DNA of 64,000 nt from Bufo bufo. Its lineage: Eukaryota; Chordata; Amphibia; Anura; Bufonidae. Each line of letters begins with the position of its first letter. Position 1 is the first letter of the stretch. The notes beneath the pieces were generated by a model that saw nothing but the letters and a program-made list of their open reading frames with translations, searched no databases and was not told the origin of the DNA. The stretch lies in the NCBI RefSeq assembly GCF_905171765.1, contig NC_053397.1:116019295-116083294 (forward strand), written 5' to 3'. Below are positions 10,683-21,991 of this stretch, in pieces. The position numbers and the translations under genes were made by a program.

Positions 10683-11118
10683 ACTGATCAAGTCCTCAAG
10701 CCATATAACGCCATGCGCAAAACCCGGGCATGGTACAAAAAAGTTGGTACAGGTTGCCATGTACAACTCTTTTGTACTATCCCGAAGCGCTGGCAGCACA
10801 GGGACATTCCTCCAGTTCTATGAGGCAGTCCTCATGGCCCTGATCTTTTCGGACAGGGAAAGAGCAGGCCGGAGTACCTCGGGAACTGTAGGCGCCCAGA
10901 TCGTCCCTGGCCAACACTTTCCAGGTGTGGTCCCCCATACTGGAAAGAAGGGACGAACCCAAAAAAGGTGCAGAGTGTGTCACGGGAGGGGGATACGGAA
11001 GGACACCACTACTCAATGTGACACGTGCCCCGATCATCCGGGCCTCTGCATTATTGGTTGCTTCAGGGAGTATCACGCTTCCAAATTTATATCCCAATTT
11101 AGCACTGAAATCAGATAA
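10369..11118 (+). pseudogene. Chimeric ORF: Tc1 DNA-binding N-terminus joined to piggyBac C-terminus
   Basis: A 249-residue uninterrupted frame. Residues 1-105 are the Tc1 paired-like HTH region: MGKKGDLRNFERGRVVGAR, then LLGFSRTTISRVYKEWCEK and ITTRYIRGMQQSICEATT. From 10683 the DNA is piggyBac. The first stretch is out of the piggyBac frame (it reads IKSSSHITPCAKPG where the true frame gives DQVLKPYNAMRK). An indel near 10745 restores the native frame, so YNSFVLSRSAGSTGTFLQF and the cysteine-rich tail (CRVCHGRGIRKD, CDTCPDHPG) are genuine. All Tc1 catalytic residues are missing. Most simply it is a deletion by-product; nothing shows that it is expressed. Confidence 0.8.
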
Positions 11119-13681
11119 AAAAACTGGTTCTCAGACTTATTAGGTTTTGCCGCGTCGGTAATAATCTCCTCTATAAAAATACCCCATGACCTAACCCCCC
11201 AGATTAACACGGTCAAGAAAAAAAAAAAAAAAAGGTGCAAAAAAAGATTTTTTTTTGTCACCTTACATAACAAAAAGTTTAATATCAAGCGATCAAAAAG
11301 TCATATAGCCCCCAAAATAGTGCCAATAAAACCGTCCGCTCGTCCCCACATAAGATAATCGGATAAAAAATAAAAATAAAAAATGACACTTAGACATTAG
11401 AGATACAAAAAGTTTATTTTTGTATCAAAAAGGATAATATAGTCAAAAACCTAAATAATTGTAAAAAAAAGTAGACTTATTAGGTATCGCCGCGTCCTTA
11501 AAAATCTCCTCTATAAAAATATCCCATGACCTAACCCCCCAGAATAACACGGTTAAAAAAAAAAAAAAAAAAAACAGTGCCAAAAACGAAAACAAGGGTT
11601 AACAACCAAACAAAAGTTAGTATTTATTACCCTGATACTGCAGTTTACAGAAATGCCACATTTGTGGTCGTAGACTGCTGTATCAGTAAAAGGGAGGCCG
11701 CAAAAGGAAAGGACCGCCATGGTTTCTGGAAGGCCGATTTTGATGGCCTTTTTTATTGACACCATGTCCCTTTTGAAGCCCTCCTGATGCCCCCTAGAGT
11801 AAAAACTCCCTAAAAGTGACCCCATCTAAGAAACTACACCCCTCAAGGTATTCAAAACTGATTATACAAACTTTATTAACCCTTTAGGTGTTCCTCAACA
11901 GTTAATGGCAAATGGAGATGAAATTTCAGAATTTCAATTTTTGGTAACTTTGCCTCACAAAAATGTAATATAGAGCAACCAAAAATCATATGTACCCTAA
12001 AAATAGTCCCCCAAAAAATGCCACCTTACCCCGTAGTTTCCAAAATGGGGTCACTTTTAGGGAGTTTCTACTCCAGGGGTGCATCAGTGGGGTTGAAACA
12101 GGACACGGTGTAAATAAACCGGTCCATAAAAATCAGCCTTCCAAAAACCAAACGGCGCACCTTTCACTCTACGCCCCGCTGTGTGGCTGTACAGTAGTTT
12201 ATGGCCACATATTGGGTGTTTCTGTAAACAGCAGAGTCAGGGCAATAAAGATCCAGTCTTATTTGGCTGTTAACCCTTGCTTTGTTAGTGGAAAAAATGG
12301 TTTAAAATGGAAAATAAGGCAAAAAAATGAAATTTTCAAATTTCATCCCCATTTGCCAATAACTCTTGTGCAACACCTAAAGGGTTAACGACGTATGTAA
12401 AATCAGTTTTGAATACCTTGAGGGGTGTACTTTCTTAGATGGGGTAATTTTTAGGGAGTTTCTACTCCAGGGGTGCATCAGGGGGGTTGAAACAGGACAC
12501 GGTGTAAATAAACCAGTCCATAAAAATCAGCCCTCCAAAAACCAAACGCGCACCTTTCACTCTACGCCCCGCTGTGTGGCCGTACAGTAGTTTACGGCCA
12601 CATATTGGGTGTTTCTGTAAACGGAAGAGTCAGGGCAATAAAGATACAGTCTTGTTTGGCTGTTAACCCTTGCTTTGTTAGTGGAAAAAATGGGTTAAAA
12701 TGCAAAATAAGGCAAAAAAATGAAATTCGCAAATTTCATCCCCTTTTGCCAATAACTCTTGTGCAACACCTAAAGGGTTAACGACGTATGTAAAATCAGT
12801 TTTGAATACCTTGAGGGGTGTACTTTCTTAGATGGGGTCACTTTTACGGAATTTATACTCCAGGGGTGCATCAGGGGGGTTAAAACAGGACACGGTGTAA
12901 ATAAACCGGTCCATAAAAATTAGCCCTCCAAAAACCAAACGGCGCACCTTTCACTCTACACTCCGCTGTGTGGCCGTACAGTAGTTTACGGCCACATATT
13001 GGGTGTTTCTGTAAACGGCAGAGTCAGGGCAATAAAGATACAGCCTTGTTTGGCTGTTAACCCTTGCTTTGTTAGTGGAAAAAATGGGTTAAAATGGAAA
13101 ATTTGCCAAAAAAATGAAATTCTCAAATTTCATCCCCATTTGCCAATAACTCTTGTGCAACACCTAAAGGGTTAACAACGGGGTCATTTTTGGCTGGTTT
13201 CTATTATGTAAGCCTCGCAAAGTGACTTCAGACCTGAACTGGTCCCTTAAAAATGGAGTTTTTGTAAATGTCTGAAAAATTTCAAGATTTGCTTCTAAAC
13301 TTCTAAGCCTTATAAGATCCCCAAAAAATAAAATATCATTCCCAAAATAATTCAAACATGACATATGGGGAATGTAAAGTCATCACAATTTTTGGGGGTA
13401 TTACTATGTATTACAGAAGTAGAGAAACTGAAACATTGAAATTTGCTAATTTTTCAAAATTTTTAATAAATTAGGTATTATTTTGTGCAAAAAAAAAAAC
13501 ATTTTTTGACTTCATTTTACCAGTGTCATGAAGTACAATATGTGACGAAAAAACAATCTCAGAACGGCCTGGATAAGTCAAAGCGTTTTAAAGTTATCAG
13601 CACTTAAAGTGACAGTGGTCAGATTTGCAAAAAATGGCCTGGTCCTTAAGGTGAAATAAGGCTGTGTCCCTATGGGGTTAA
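10683..13681 (+). mobile_element. piggyBac-L, 3' half only
   Basis: From the last catalytic region of the transposase through its stop (11116-11118), a 3' UTR (11119-11570) containing a near-repeat of AATCTCCTCTATAAAAAT, the tandem monomers, and the 3' terminus GGTCCTTAAGGTGAAATAAGG...GGGGTTAA ending at TTAA 13678-13681. The 5' half is missing up to the Tc1-A junction. Confidence 0.83.
11900..13180. repeat. Tandem ~393-bp monomers in piggyBac-L 3' UTR
   Basis: Three well-preserved consecutive units start near 12036, 12433 and 12823 (landmarks GATGGGGT or AATGGGGT, then TTTCTACTCCAGGGGTGCAT, then TTTACGGCCACATATTGGG, then CACCTAAAGGGTTAACGACG). A partial unit precedes them at about 11570-12000. 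The short open frames over them are not genes. Confidence 0.85.
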
Positions 13682-16600
13682 GGACCAGGCCATTTTTTGC
13701 AAATCTGACCAGTGTCACTTTAAGTGGTGATTACTTTAAAACGCTTTGACTTATCCAGGCCGTTCTGAGATTGTTTTTTCGTCACATATTGTACTTCATG
13801 ACACTGGTAAAACGAAGTATAAAAAAAAAATTATTTATAAAAAAATATCAAATTTACCAAAAATGAATTGCTAATTTCCAAGTTTCAATTTCTCTACTTC
13901 TATAATACATAGTAATACCTACAAAAATAGTTATTACTTTACATTCCCCATATGTCTACTTCATGTTTGGATCATTTTGGGAATGATATTGTATATTTTG
14001 GGGATGTTACAAGGCTTAGAAGTTTGGAAGCAAATTTTGAAATTTTTCAGAAATTTTCAAAAACCCAATTTTTAGGGACCAGTTCAGGTCTAAAGTCACT
14101 TTTTTGTGAGGCCTATATAATAGAAACCACACCCCTCAAGCTATTCAAAACTGATTTTACAAACGTCGTTAACCCTTTAGGTGTTCCACAAGAGTTAATG
14201 GCAAATGGAGATAAAATTTCAGAATTTAGATTTTTGGGCAAATTTTCCATTTTAATCTATTTTTTCCAGTAACAAAGCAAGGGTTAACAGCCAAACAAAA
14301 CTCAACATTTATTGCCCCGATTCTGTAGTTTGCAGAAACACCCCATATGTGGCCGAAAACTACTGTACGGGCACACAGTAGGGCGTAGAGGGAAAGGTGC
14401 GCCATATGGTTTTTAGAAGGCAGATTTTGCTGGACTGGTTTATTTACACCATGTCCCATTTGAAGCCCCCCTGATGCACCCCTAGAGCAGAAACTCCATA
14501 AAAGTGACCGCATCTAAGAAACTACACCCTTTAAGGTATTCAAAACTGATTTTACAAACTTTGTTAACCCTTCAGGTGTTGCACAAGAGTTACTGGCAAA
14601 TGGAGATGAAATTTGAGAATTAATTTTTTTGCCAAATTTTCCATTTTAACCCATTTTTTCCACTAACAAGGGTTAACAGCCAAACAAGACTGTGTCTTTA
14701 TTGCCCTGACTCTGCCGCTTACAGAAACACCCCATATGTGGTCGTACACCACTGTACGGCCACAAGGCGGGGCATAGAGGGAAAAGAGCGCCGTGTGGTT
14801 TTTGGAGGGCTGATTTTTATGGACCGGTTTATTTACACCGTGTACTGTTTCAACCCCCCTGATGCATCCCTGGAGTAGAAACTCCCTAAAAGTGACCCCA
14901 TTTTGGAAACTACGGGATAAGGTAGCGGTTTTGTTGGGACTATTTTTAGGGTACATTTGATTTTTGGTTGCTCTATATTACATTTTTGTGAGGTAAGGTT
15001 ACCAAAACTTGAAATTCTGAAATGTCATCTCCATTTGCCATTAACTGTTGATGAACACCTAAAGGGTTAATAAAGTTTGTAAAATCTGTTTTGAATACCT
15101 TGTGGGGTGTAGTTTCTTAGATGGGGTCACTTTTAGGGAGTTTCTACTCTAGGGGTGCATCAGGGGGGCTTCAAAAGGGACATGGTGTCAATAAAAAAGG
15201 CCATCAAAACCGGCCTTCCAGAAACCATGTCGGTCCTTTCCTTTTGCGCCCTGCCTTTTAGTGATACAGCAGTTTACGACCACAAATGTGGTGTTTCTGT
15301 AAACTTCAGTATAAGGGTAATAAATATTAAGTTTTGTTTGGTTAACCCTTGCTTTGTTACCGGAAAAAACGGATTGAAATGGAAAAGTGCCAAAAATAGC
15401 TGTTTTGGCACCGTTTTTTTGACCATGTTAATCTGGGGGGTTAGGTCATGGGGTATTTTTATAGAGGAGATTATTACCGACGCGGTGATACCTAATTTGT
15501 ATACTTTTTTTTAATTATTACAATTTTTACAAAAAAATTGGGTGTCTCAAGTCTGAGAACCAGTTTTTTTATCCGATTGTCAGTTGCTAAATTGGGATAT
15601 AAATTTAGTACTCCATGGAATTGTGGTACTCCCTGAAGCAACCATCACTGCTGAGGCCCGGATGATCGGGGCACGTGTCGCACTGAGTAGTGGTGTCCTT
15701 CCGTATCCCCCTCTTGTGACACACTCTGCACTTTTTTTGGGTTCGTCCCTTCTTTCCAGTATGGGGGACCACACCTGGAAAGTGTTGGCGCCTCCAGTTC
15801 CCGAGGTACTCCGTCCTGCTCTTTCCCGGTCCGAAAAGATCAGGGCCTTGAGGACTGCCTCATAGAACTGAAGGAATGTCCCTGTGTTGCCAGCGCTCCG
15901 GGACAGCACAAAAGTGTTGTACAAGGCAACGTGCACCAAGTAGACCGCAACTTTTTTGTACCATTCCCGGGTTTTGCGCATGGCGTTATATGGCTTGAGG
16001 ACTTGATCAGAGAGATCAACTCCTCCCATATACTTGAGGACCGTTGCCGCGATACTTCGCACAGGGACAGGGGTGATGCCGTTACCATGAATTGTGGACA
16101 GTAGAAGGACATCCCTCTTGTCGATATATCTGACCAGCAACAGGTTTTCACTGGTAAGGGCACGGGTCTCACCCCTGGGGATAGGTACCTGGAGGGGGTG
16201 GTCAGGGAGGCCTCGTTGATTTTTCCGCACTGTCCCACAAGCGGATGTAGATCTGGCGGGGAGGGACTGGAACAAGGGGATACTAGTATAAAAGTTATCC
16301 ACATACAGGTGATAACCTTTATCTAGCAGTGGGTGCATAAGGTCCCACACAAGTTTCCCACTAACACCCAGAGTGGGGGGACATTCTGGGGGTTGAATAC
16401 GGGAATCTCGCCCCTCGTACACATGAAACTTGTAAGTGTACCCTGAGGTACTCTGACAAAGTTTGTACAGCTTCACGCCATACCTCGCCCGCTTAGAGGG
16501 AACATACTGGCGGAAAATGAGTCTCCCTTGAACGCAATGAGAGACTCATCAACCACGACCTCCCTTCCAGGTACATAGGCCTGTACAAATTTGGCCCCAA

Positions 16601-17951
16601 AGTGATCGATGACCGGCCGTATCTTATACAGACAGTCATAGGCAGGATCACCTGGGGGGGGGGGGGGGGACATGCTGCATTATCTGAATAATGCAGGCAT
16701 TTCCAGATGGCCTCAAATCGGGTACGTGTCATGGCCGTACTGTAAAGTGGGGTCTGGTAGAGGACGTCCCCACTCCAGTAATGGCTGACACTAGGTTTCT
16801 TGACTAGGCCCATGTGCAGCACGAGGCCCCAAAATGTCCTCATCTCGGCTGCAATGACCGGGGTCCAGATGATGAGGAGGACGCGGATGACAACAGGAAA
16901 GTGGGGTCACCCTCGTCCTCACTAGGACTCTCGGACTCAGAGGCAAGCTGGGCGTATGCCTCCTCGGCAGAGAACATCCGGCGGGCCATAGGGGAGTGTG
17001 TGTCTGCATGTGTGTGTGCGTGCATGTAAATCTTTATTCAGTGTGCGTGTGTGTGGGGGCACGGGTGTTCACGTACTTATCCCTAAAACTAACAGAAAAA
17101 AAAAAGACTAACTAAAAAAAGGGGAAAAATGTGAAAAAAAAATTAAATAAATAAAAAACGCTGCTTAACCGTCCGAAGTTGATCAGCGGTGGGGTGTGCG
17201 ATGCACGCTAAGAGTGCTGGCCACAGTCAGTGTACGCACACAAAAAAAATCTGCCTGCACCCCAAAAAAGTTGTGGAAGGGGAGGGGGGCAAGCGGCAGA
17301 ACCCCTGGGGGGTCTAGGGCCACACAGCTGTGCTGTGGACCCCAGACACCCTACTTAGGGTGATGCAATAAAACTTTTTTTTCACACTAACTTTCCCTTT
17401 ATTATCACTGCCTAGCCCAACCTTTCCCTATACTTTCCCTAATTACCTGCTGATCAGATGGGGGTGCTGGAAAATAGATCGGGTCCTGGGGGCACAGATG
17501 GGGTGATGCTCGACATGTGCAGGCAGGCTCCGGACACAAAAGGAGGAGGAGAGGAGCGCTCCTATGATTTGAATCTCCCGCTGGCCCGTCCTCCTACCAA
17601 TCAGAGGCGATCCTGAGAGGTTATGTCACAATTAAAGGTGATGTCAAAGGTTCTAAGGAAGGTGATTGGTGGGGTAAAAACACACCACCGATCACCATCC
17701 TGTTCCAGGTTATCGGGTCCTCAGAGACCCGAATAACCCAGAAACGCAGCAAACCGCAGGTCTGAATTGACCTGCGGTTTGCTGCGATCGCCTACACGGG
17801 GGGGGGGGGACAGAGGCACAGGACCGGGTTCCGATCACCGCCCGCCGCGCGGCGGTGATCGAAAATACACAGGGCGTACAAGTACTCCCTGTGTCCTTAA
17901 GTACCAGGACATAAGGGCGTACCTGTACGCCCTGTGTCCGGAAGAGGTTAA
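13678..17951 (-). mobile_element. piggyBac-R, complete 4.3-kb copy
   Basis: Bounded by TTAA at 13678-13681 and 17948-17951. The 5' end on the minus strand starts TTAACCTCTTCCGGACACAG. The 3' end is TTAAGGACCAGGCCATTTTT. The latter lacks the outer 28 bp present on piggyBac-L, because it uses the internal TTAA. It shares the TTAA at 13678 with the 3' end of piggyBac-L, so the two lie tail to tail. Its 3' UTR has monomers at about 14150-15400, inverted relative to those of piggyBac-L. The 5' UTR (16990-17947) is non-coding, with GC-rich inverted repeats near 17700-17870. Confidence 0.85.
15605..16989 (-). pseudogene. piggyBac-R transposase (frameshifted)
   Basis: Start chosen at MARRMFSAEEAYAQLASES, which aligns with piggyBac-1. 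Catalytic aspartates are present in VVDESLIAFKG (about 16545), LYVDNFYTS (about 16300) and YMGGVDLSDQV (about 16020). The C-terminal cysteine-rich domain (CRVCHKRGIRKD, CDTCPDHPG) ends at the TAA at 15605-15607. Breaks: a stop or shift after residue 49 (about 16843), a frameshift at the G-run 16652-16669 (coding for proline), another near 16490, and one near 15780 before the tail. The longest intact stretch is 16476-15780. Recently degraded compared with piggyBac-1, but not functional as read. Confidence 0.9.
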
Positions 17952-18199
17952 AGAATTCTCCTGAGTAGGGTTGGGCGAACCCGAACTGTAAAGTTCGGGT
18001 TCGTACCGAACTTTAGGATTTTTGGACCCCGGACCCAAACCCGAACATTTCAGTAAAATAAATTGTTCTTAGTGTAGGGAGAGGATGCTGCTGCTGCTGT
18101 GAGGGAGAGAATAGGACAGAATCTGTTATCAGAACTCCAATTGAACTCAGCGATCTACATAGATTTAGTTGTGTTGGTGCAGTGCACAATCTTTTTACC

Positions 18200-18602
18200 C
18201 TGCCCTGAGCCCAGTGACAGTAAAAAATTACTTTTATCCGTCTATTAGTTAGGTGGCAAAGTACACTATTTTACAGCCCTTGCTGCATCTGCATGTGTGA
18301 AATTCAATCGTTATATACAGCTTTCATATTCTATTAGTAAAAAAAACACTTTTTTGGCAATATAAAACATCTGTTGCCTTTGCAGGATTAGCCAGTGTGC
18401 AATTTAAGCTAGAAATACAGCCATAATTTCCTTGGATTTTAAAAACACCCTTTATACACTATTTTACAGCCCTAGCTGCATCTGCACGTGTAAAATTCAA
18501 ACGTTATATTCAGCTTTCATATTCTGTTAGTAAAAAAAACACCCTTTTTTGCAAAATACTTAATATTGCAGCCCTTGCTGCATCTGTGATTGTTAAAAAC
18601 AA
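18200..18602. repeat. hAT 5' subterminal repeats, left block
   Basis: Degenerate repeats of about 100-200 bp with landmarks ATTTTACAGCCCT(T/A)GCTGCATCTG, CATATTCT(A/G)TTAGTAAAAAAAAC and ACACCCTTT. They continue after the PLE insertion at 32014-32494 and 33438-33630. Non-coding. Confidence 0.7.
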
Positions 18603-19454
18603 ACAAATGTCTTGGAAATAGCTCACCGACCCCACAACCACAGGAGGTGCACAATCTGATGATTCACCCTTTAAATTAAAATAACTGTTAATGTAAGATT
18701 GGCACACTCATACATGCGGAGCCCCACAAAGTTTAAACAGTTTATTATAACTGTACTTAGTTAAAATATAATAAAATACAATAAAATACCTTTATGAATA
18801 AAATATATAAGAAAGAATTAAACAGTGGATTCAGTTATTTCTATATTGTTATAGTTTACTTATTGCAGATACTAATGATATCCGAAATAAGTATAAATGC
18901 CCTGGATATGACTTGGTTACATATGAATATATCTCTTGTGGACCTATTAGTTCTGTGTCTGGATCATATAATCACATATCAGGCTCAATAGTAACTGTCT
19001 GCTGAATTTCAACAGTAAATCACCAACATACATATATAACACTTCTTATTTGCGTAGTCCATACACTTCCCAGATAGTCTGTGGTCAGTTTCTCATGAGA
19101 AAATATCCGAAAAAAGGGTTTTATCCGAAAGATTTTTCTACCCAGACTTTCATTTATATTGGCATTCGAAAAAACGGCATCACAGAATCAGTATAAAAGA
19201 TCACATGCAAAGATTCTCCATAAGCAGAAACTGTGCTGATGTTTTTCGCAAGATGTACGTTAGAGTTATAGTCAATACCAATAACCCACAGTTGTGGGCT
19301 TACCTTTCCTTTTTGTTCAGCTGTTTTTTTTCGAGTAGTTAGTTCCGATTGCAGGCCGGCGTCCCGGTCTTTGCTATGTCGGTTTTTGCAAAAAGCCTCT
19401 TTCTTGATTCCACGATATCCTTTGTTATTAACAGTGCACTGTTTGATCGGGGTT

Positions 19455-19594
19455 CAAGTCTTTCAGGGGTGAAACTTACGCCAGACGCGTTTCGGGGATA
19501 ACTCTCCCCTTCCTCAGTGGCATCACTGCCACTGAGGAAGGGGAGAGTTATCCCCGAAACGCGTCTGGCGTAAGTTTCACCCCTGAAAGACTTG
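19455..19594. repeat. Perfect palindrome, 68-bp arms, 4-bp loop
   Basis: 19455-19522 and 19527-19594 are exact reverse complements around TCAC (19523-19526). Before Gypsy-1 inserted at 19595 the arms continued: GATCGGGGTTCAAG left of the core is matched by CTTGAACCCCGATC at 31561-31574, right of Gypsy-1. Confidence 0.97.
19528..19569 (+). ncRNA. Hammerhead-ribozyme-like motif of the PLE
   Basis: In order: GCCA (19528-19531, stem I 5'), CTGAGGA (19532-19538, fits core CUGANGA), an extra A, GGGG (19540-19543) pairing with CCCC (19552-19555) as stem II, GAA plus the self-complementary ACGCGT (19556-19564) as a stem III that could form between two molecules, C (19565, cleavage position), and TGGC (19566-19569) closing stem I. 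The mirror copy lies on the minus strand in the left arm. Known: PLEs carry minimal hammerheads in their pseudo-LTRs. The extra A beside stem II may weaken activity. Confidence 0.6.
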
Positions 19595-19595
19595 A

Positions 19596-20134
19596 TGTCA
19601 CGGATGGTGTACAGGAAACAAGACAATACAAAATAAACAATGACTCACTGGATCCACAACTAAGGAACAAAAGGGAGACCCCTGCATGAGACCTGCCGCT
19701 CTCCCTTATTGCTCAGCCTATGCGACCACCCCAAAGGTGGATGGGCGCATATCCACGTACCTCGACTATCTTACACCTGAAGACCCTACAATAGTGAGGG
19801 GACACGACCACCGGCTCCCTACACAGACACGGAGGGAGTCAGGGTCACCTGGATCCAGAAAACAGAAAATCATAAATACATAAACAGAACTTATCTTGCA
19901 GACGACTGGGGACTGTGGACTGGGAACTAGGAACAGCATGCACACACACTCCAGGAAGTTGTATAAGCCGCACACTACTGCATTCTGGGGAGAAACTTGA
20001 AGGGCAGCAATCAATCCAACTGCATGACAGCTGAGATAGACTAACGAGATGAGGAACTTAACCAAAACAAAGAAACTCAAGGAGGAGGATCTGGAAAGCT
20101 CCTGTCAGAGCTTCTCAACTGTCTGGTTGTGACA
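19596..20134 (-). repeat. Gypsy-1 3' LTR
   Basis: 539 bp, TGTCAC...TTGTGACA. It is next to the chromodomain end of pol, hence the 3' LTR on the coding (minus) strand. Confidence 0.95.
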
Positions 20135-20392
20135 GTACCCCTCCCTCTACGAGTAGACTCCGGACACTCAGGGCCCACCTTCTCAGGATGGGACCTATGG
20201 AAAGCCCTGATGAGACGAGTGGCCTTAATGTCCGTCACTGGGACCCACATCCTCTCCTCAGGACCATAACCCTCCCAATGAACGAGGTACTGGAGGGAAC
20301 CGCGGACAAGACGAGAAGACCTGACAATCCTAGAGACCTGAAATTCAAGATTTCCATCAACCATAATCGGAGGAGGAGGCAAAGGCGAGGGT
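20090..20392 (-). pseudogene. Gypsy-1 chromodomain, cut off by PLE-C
   Basis: The frame after the PLE-C target reads PPPPIMVDGNLEFQVSRIV, then YLVHWEGYGPEERMWVPVTD, a typical chromodomain, then RAFHRSHPEK and a basic tail. It rejoins the gag-pol frame exactly if the 6.6-kb PLE-C plus one 13-bp TSD copy is removed. Chromodomains in this Gypsy branch guide integration to modified histones. It has no start of its own, so it is presumably not translated. Confidence 0.85.
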
Positions 20393-20405
20393 ACAATACG
20401 TTGAA

Positions 20406-21729
20406 AGACAAAGTAGAAAAAGGCTCCGGCACCAAAGGACGTTTTGTGAAAAAATCCCGGTCTTTATTAAATTCTTCACCAAAATACAGGTACAGACAGC
20501 AACAGTGACACAGGAACCCACTGCTCCCCACGATCTACGCGTTTCGAACGGTGTCGTTCTTAGTCATGATCTAAGGCGTCTGGCGTGCACCGGGCTGAAA
20601 TAAGGCTCAACCCCGAGACACCCGCCCACAAGGAGGGATCTCAAGAAACCAGGGTAAGTCAAAAATCAGTCCGGTGGACGCGAGACACCTGTGCAAACAA
20701 GTTCACCTGTGGCATAAACATTTCCATACCCGAAGTGCTACAACATATAATACTATATATAATACAATGAATAAAAATAGCAAAGTGTAATTACTCTACT
20801 CCAAAACAAAGAAAAGAAAAAAACATATAGTTCTGACAAACATATATACATATGATTCATAATTTGACAGCCCAGCATGGTATAAATGCACTAATGTTGT
20901 TCATTGGGAACAGACAAACGATATATATCAAGGAAAAACATATCAGAAGAGAGAACTACATGTATATATATGTGTATATACAAACATATATATGCACACA
21001 CGCAAGATTGATACGGAGTGAAGTTGATAGTATTCCATAGTCCTATGTCAGTGAGGCCCAGATCCACCAAATTCTTTATGAAAAAATGAATGAATGAAAT
21101 ATTCAGCTAATCACTCTCAGCGAATTAACGTAAGGTGTGAACAGGCATCAAGGTTCATATGCAGAAACCAATCCGACATATTGTAATAATTATGGTGTAT
21201 TCGGGAGTCACTGACAGGACTACCATTTCACCCAGAGTTTGTCTTCTATCCTTCAGATCCGTCTGTTAAGAGGACGCTCCATGTGAACCGCGTCACACTC
21301 TCCAAAGGACGGACTAGTCTATAAGGGAGGACTGGGCATGCCATTCCATTATAGTATGAACTTATGTAGCCCGACGATAGTAAAAAAGGACCACATAGTA
21401 TAACTGGGACAAAATCTGTAAGTATTATATATACTTTTTTGGAAGCAAACAAACAGTGTATTTTATTATTGTTATCTATGATTTTAGTCTTAGTATGGTT
21501 GTATTATCATCCTGATATATTATATTTAAGACAGACATTTATATATCAATAGTTTTTATACATTTTTTATATATTATTATTTGTTGTTACTGCTATCATC
21601 TCCTTTTCATTGTCCCCATGTTCATGTGCGCATTCCCATATATCATTCGAATATTTCAATGTTCTCAACATCTGTCCAGATATAATTCTGGGGATATTAT
21701 ACAGAGAACATGGGGAAAGGAAAAGGATA
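20406..21729 (-). repeat. PLE-C inverted arm (copy of 25645-26970)
   Basis: About 1.32 kb, reverse complement of the PLE-C 3' region with only scattered mismatches. Examples: GTTTCGAACGGTG against CACCGTTTGAAAC, and GCACACACGCAAG against CTTGCGTGTGTGC. No coding capacity. The inverted GAAACGCGT motif is changed here (CGCGTTTCG). Confidence 0.92.
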
Positions 21730-21991
21730 GTCCGCCCCGTGCACCGCTACACAGGATCGGAAGGTGAGCTGGCTGTAACCTTTTTCTACTATATATTGCT
21801 ACAAGCGCTCGTGCTCACCTGATCCCAAGTTATAATTGTACACATTCTAATTGGACAAACATTATATCCCGTACTTGAAATAGCACAGTGTGAACGCTGA
21901 CCCACTGTATTCCGAGCCAAACATGGCTTTTGCTGCATGATTAGACCGCAAGTCCAAAGCGGACAAAGTCTTCTCAACATGTGAACTAATA

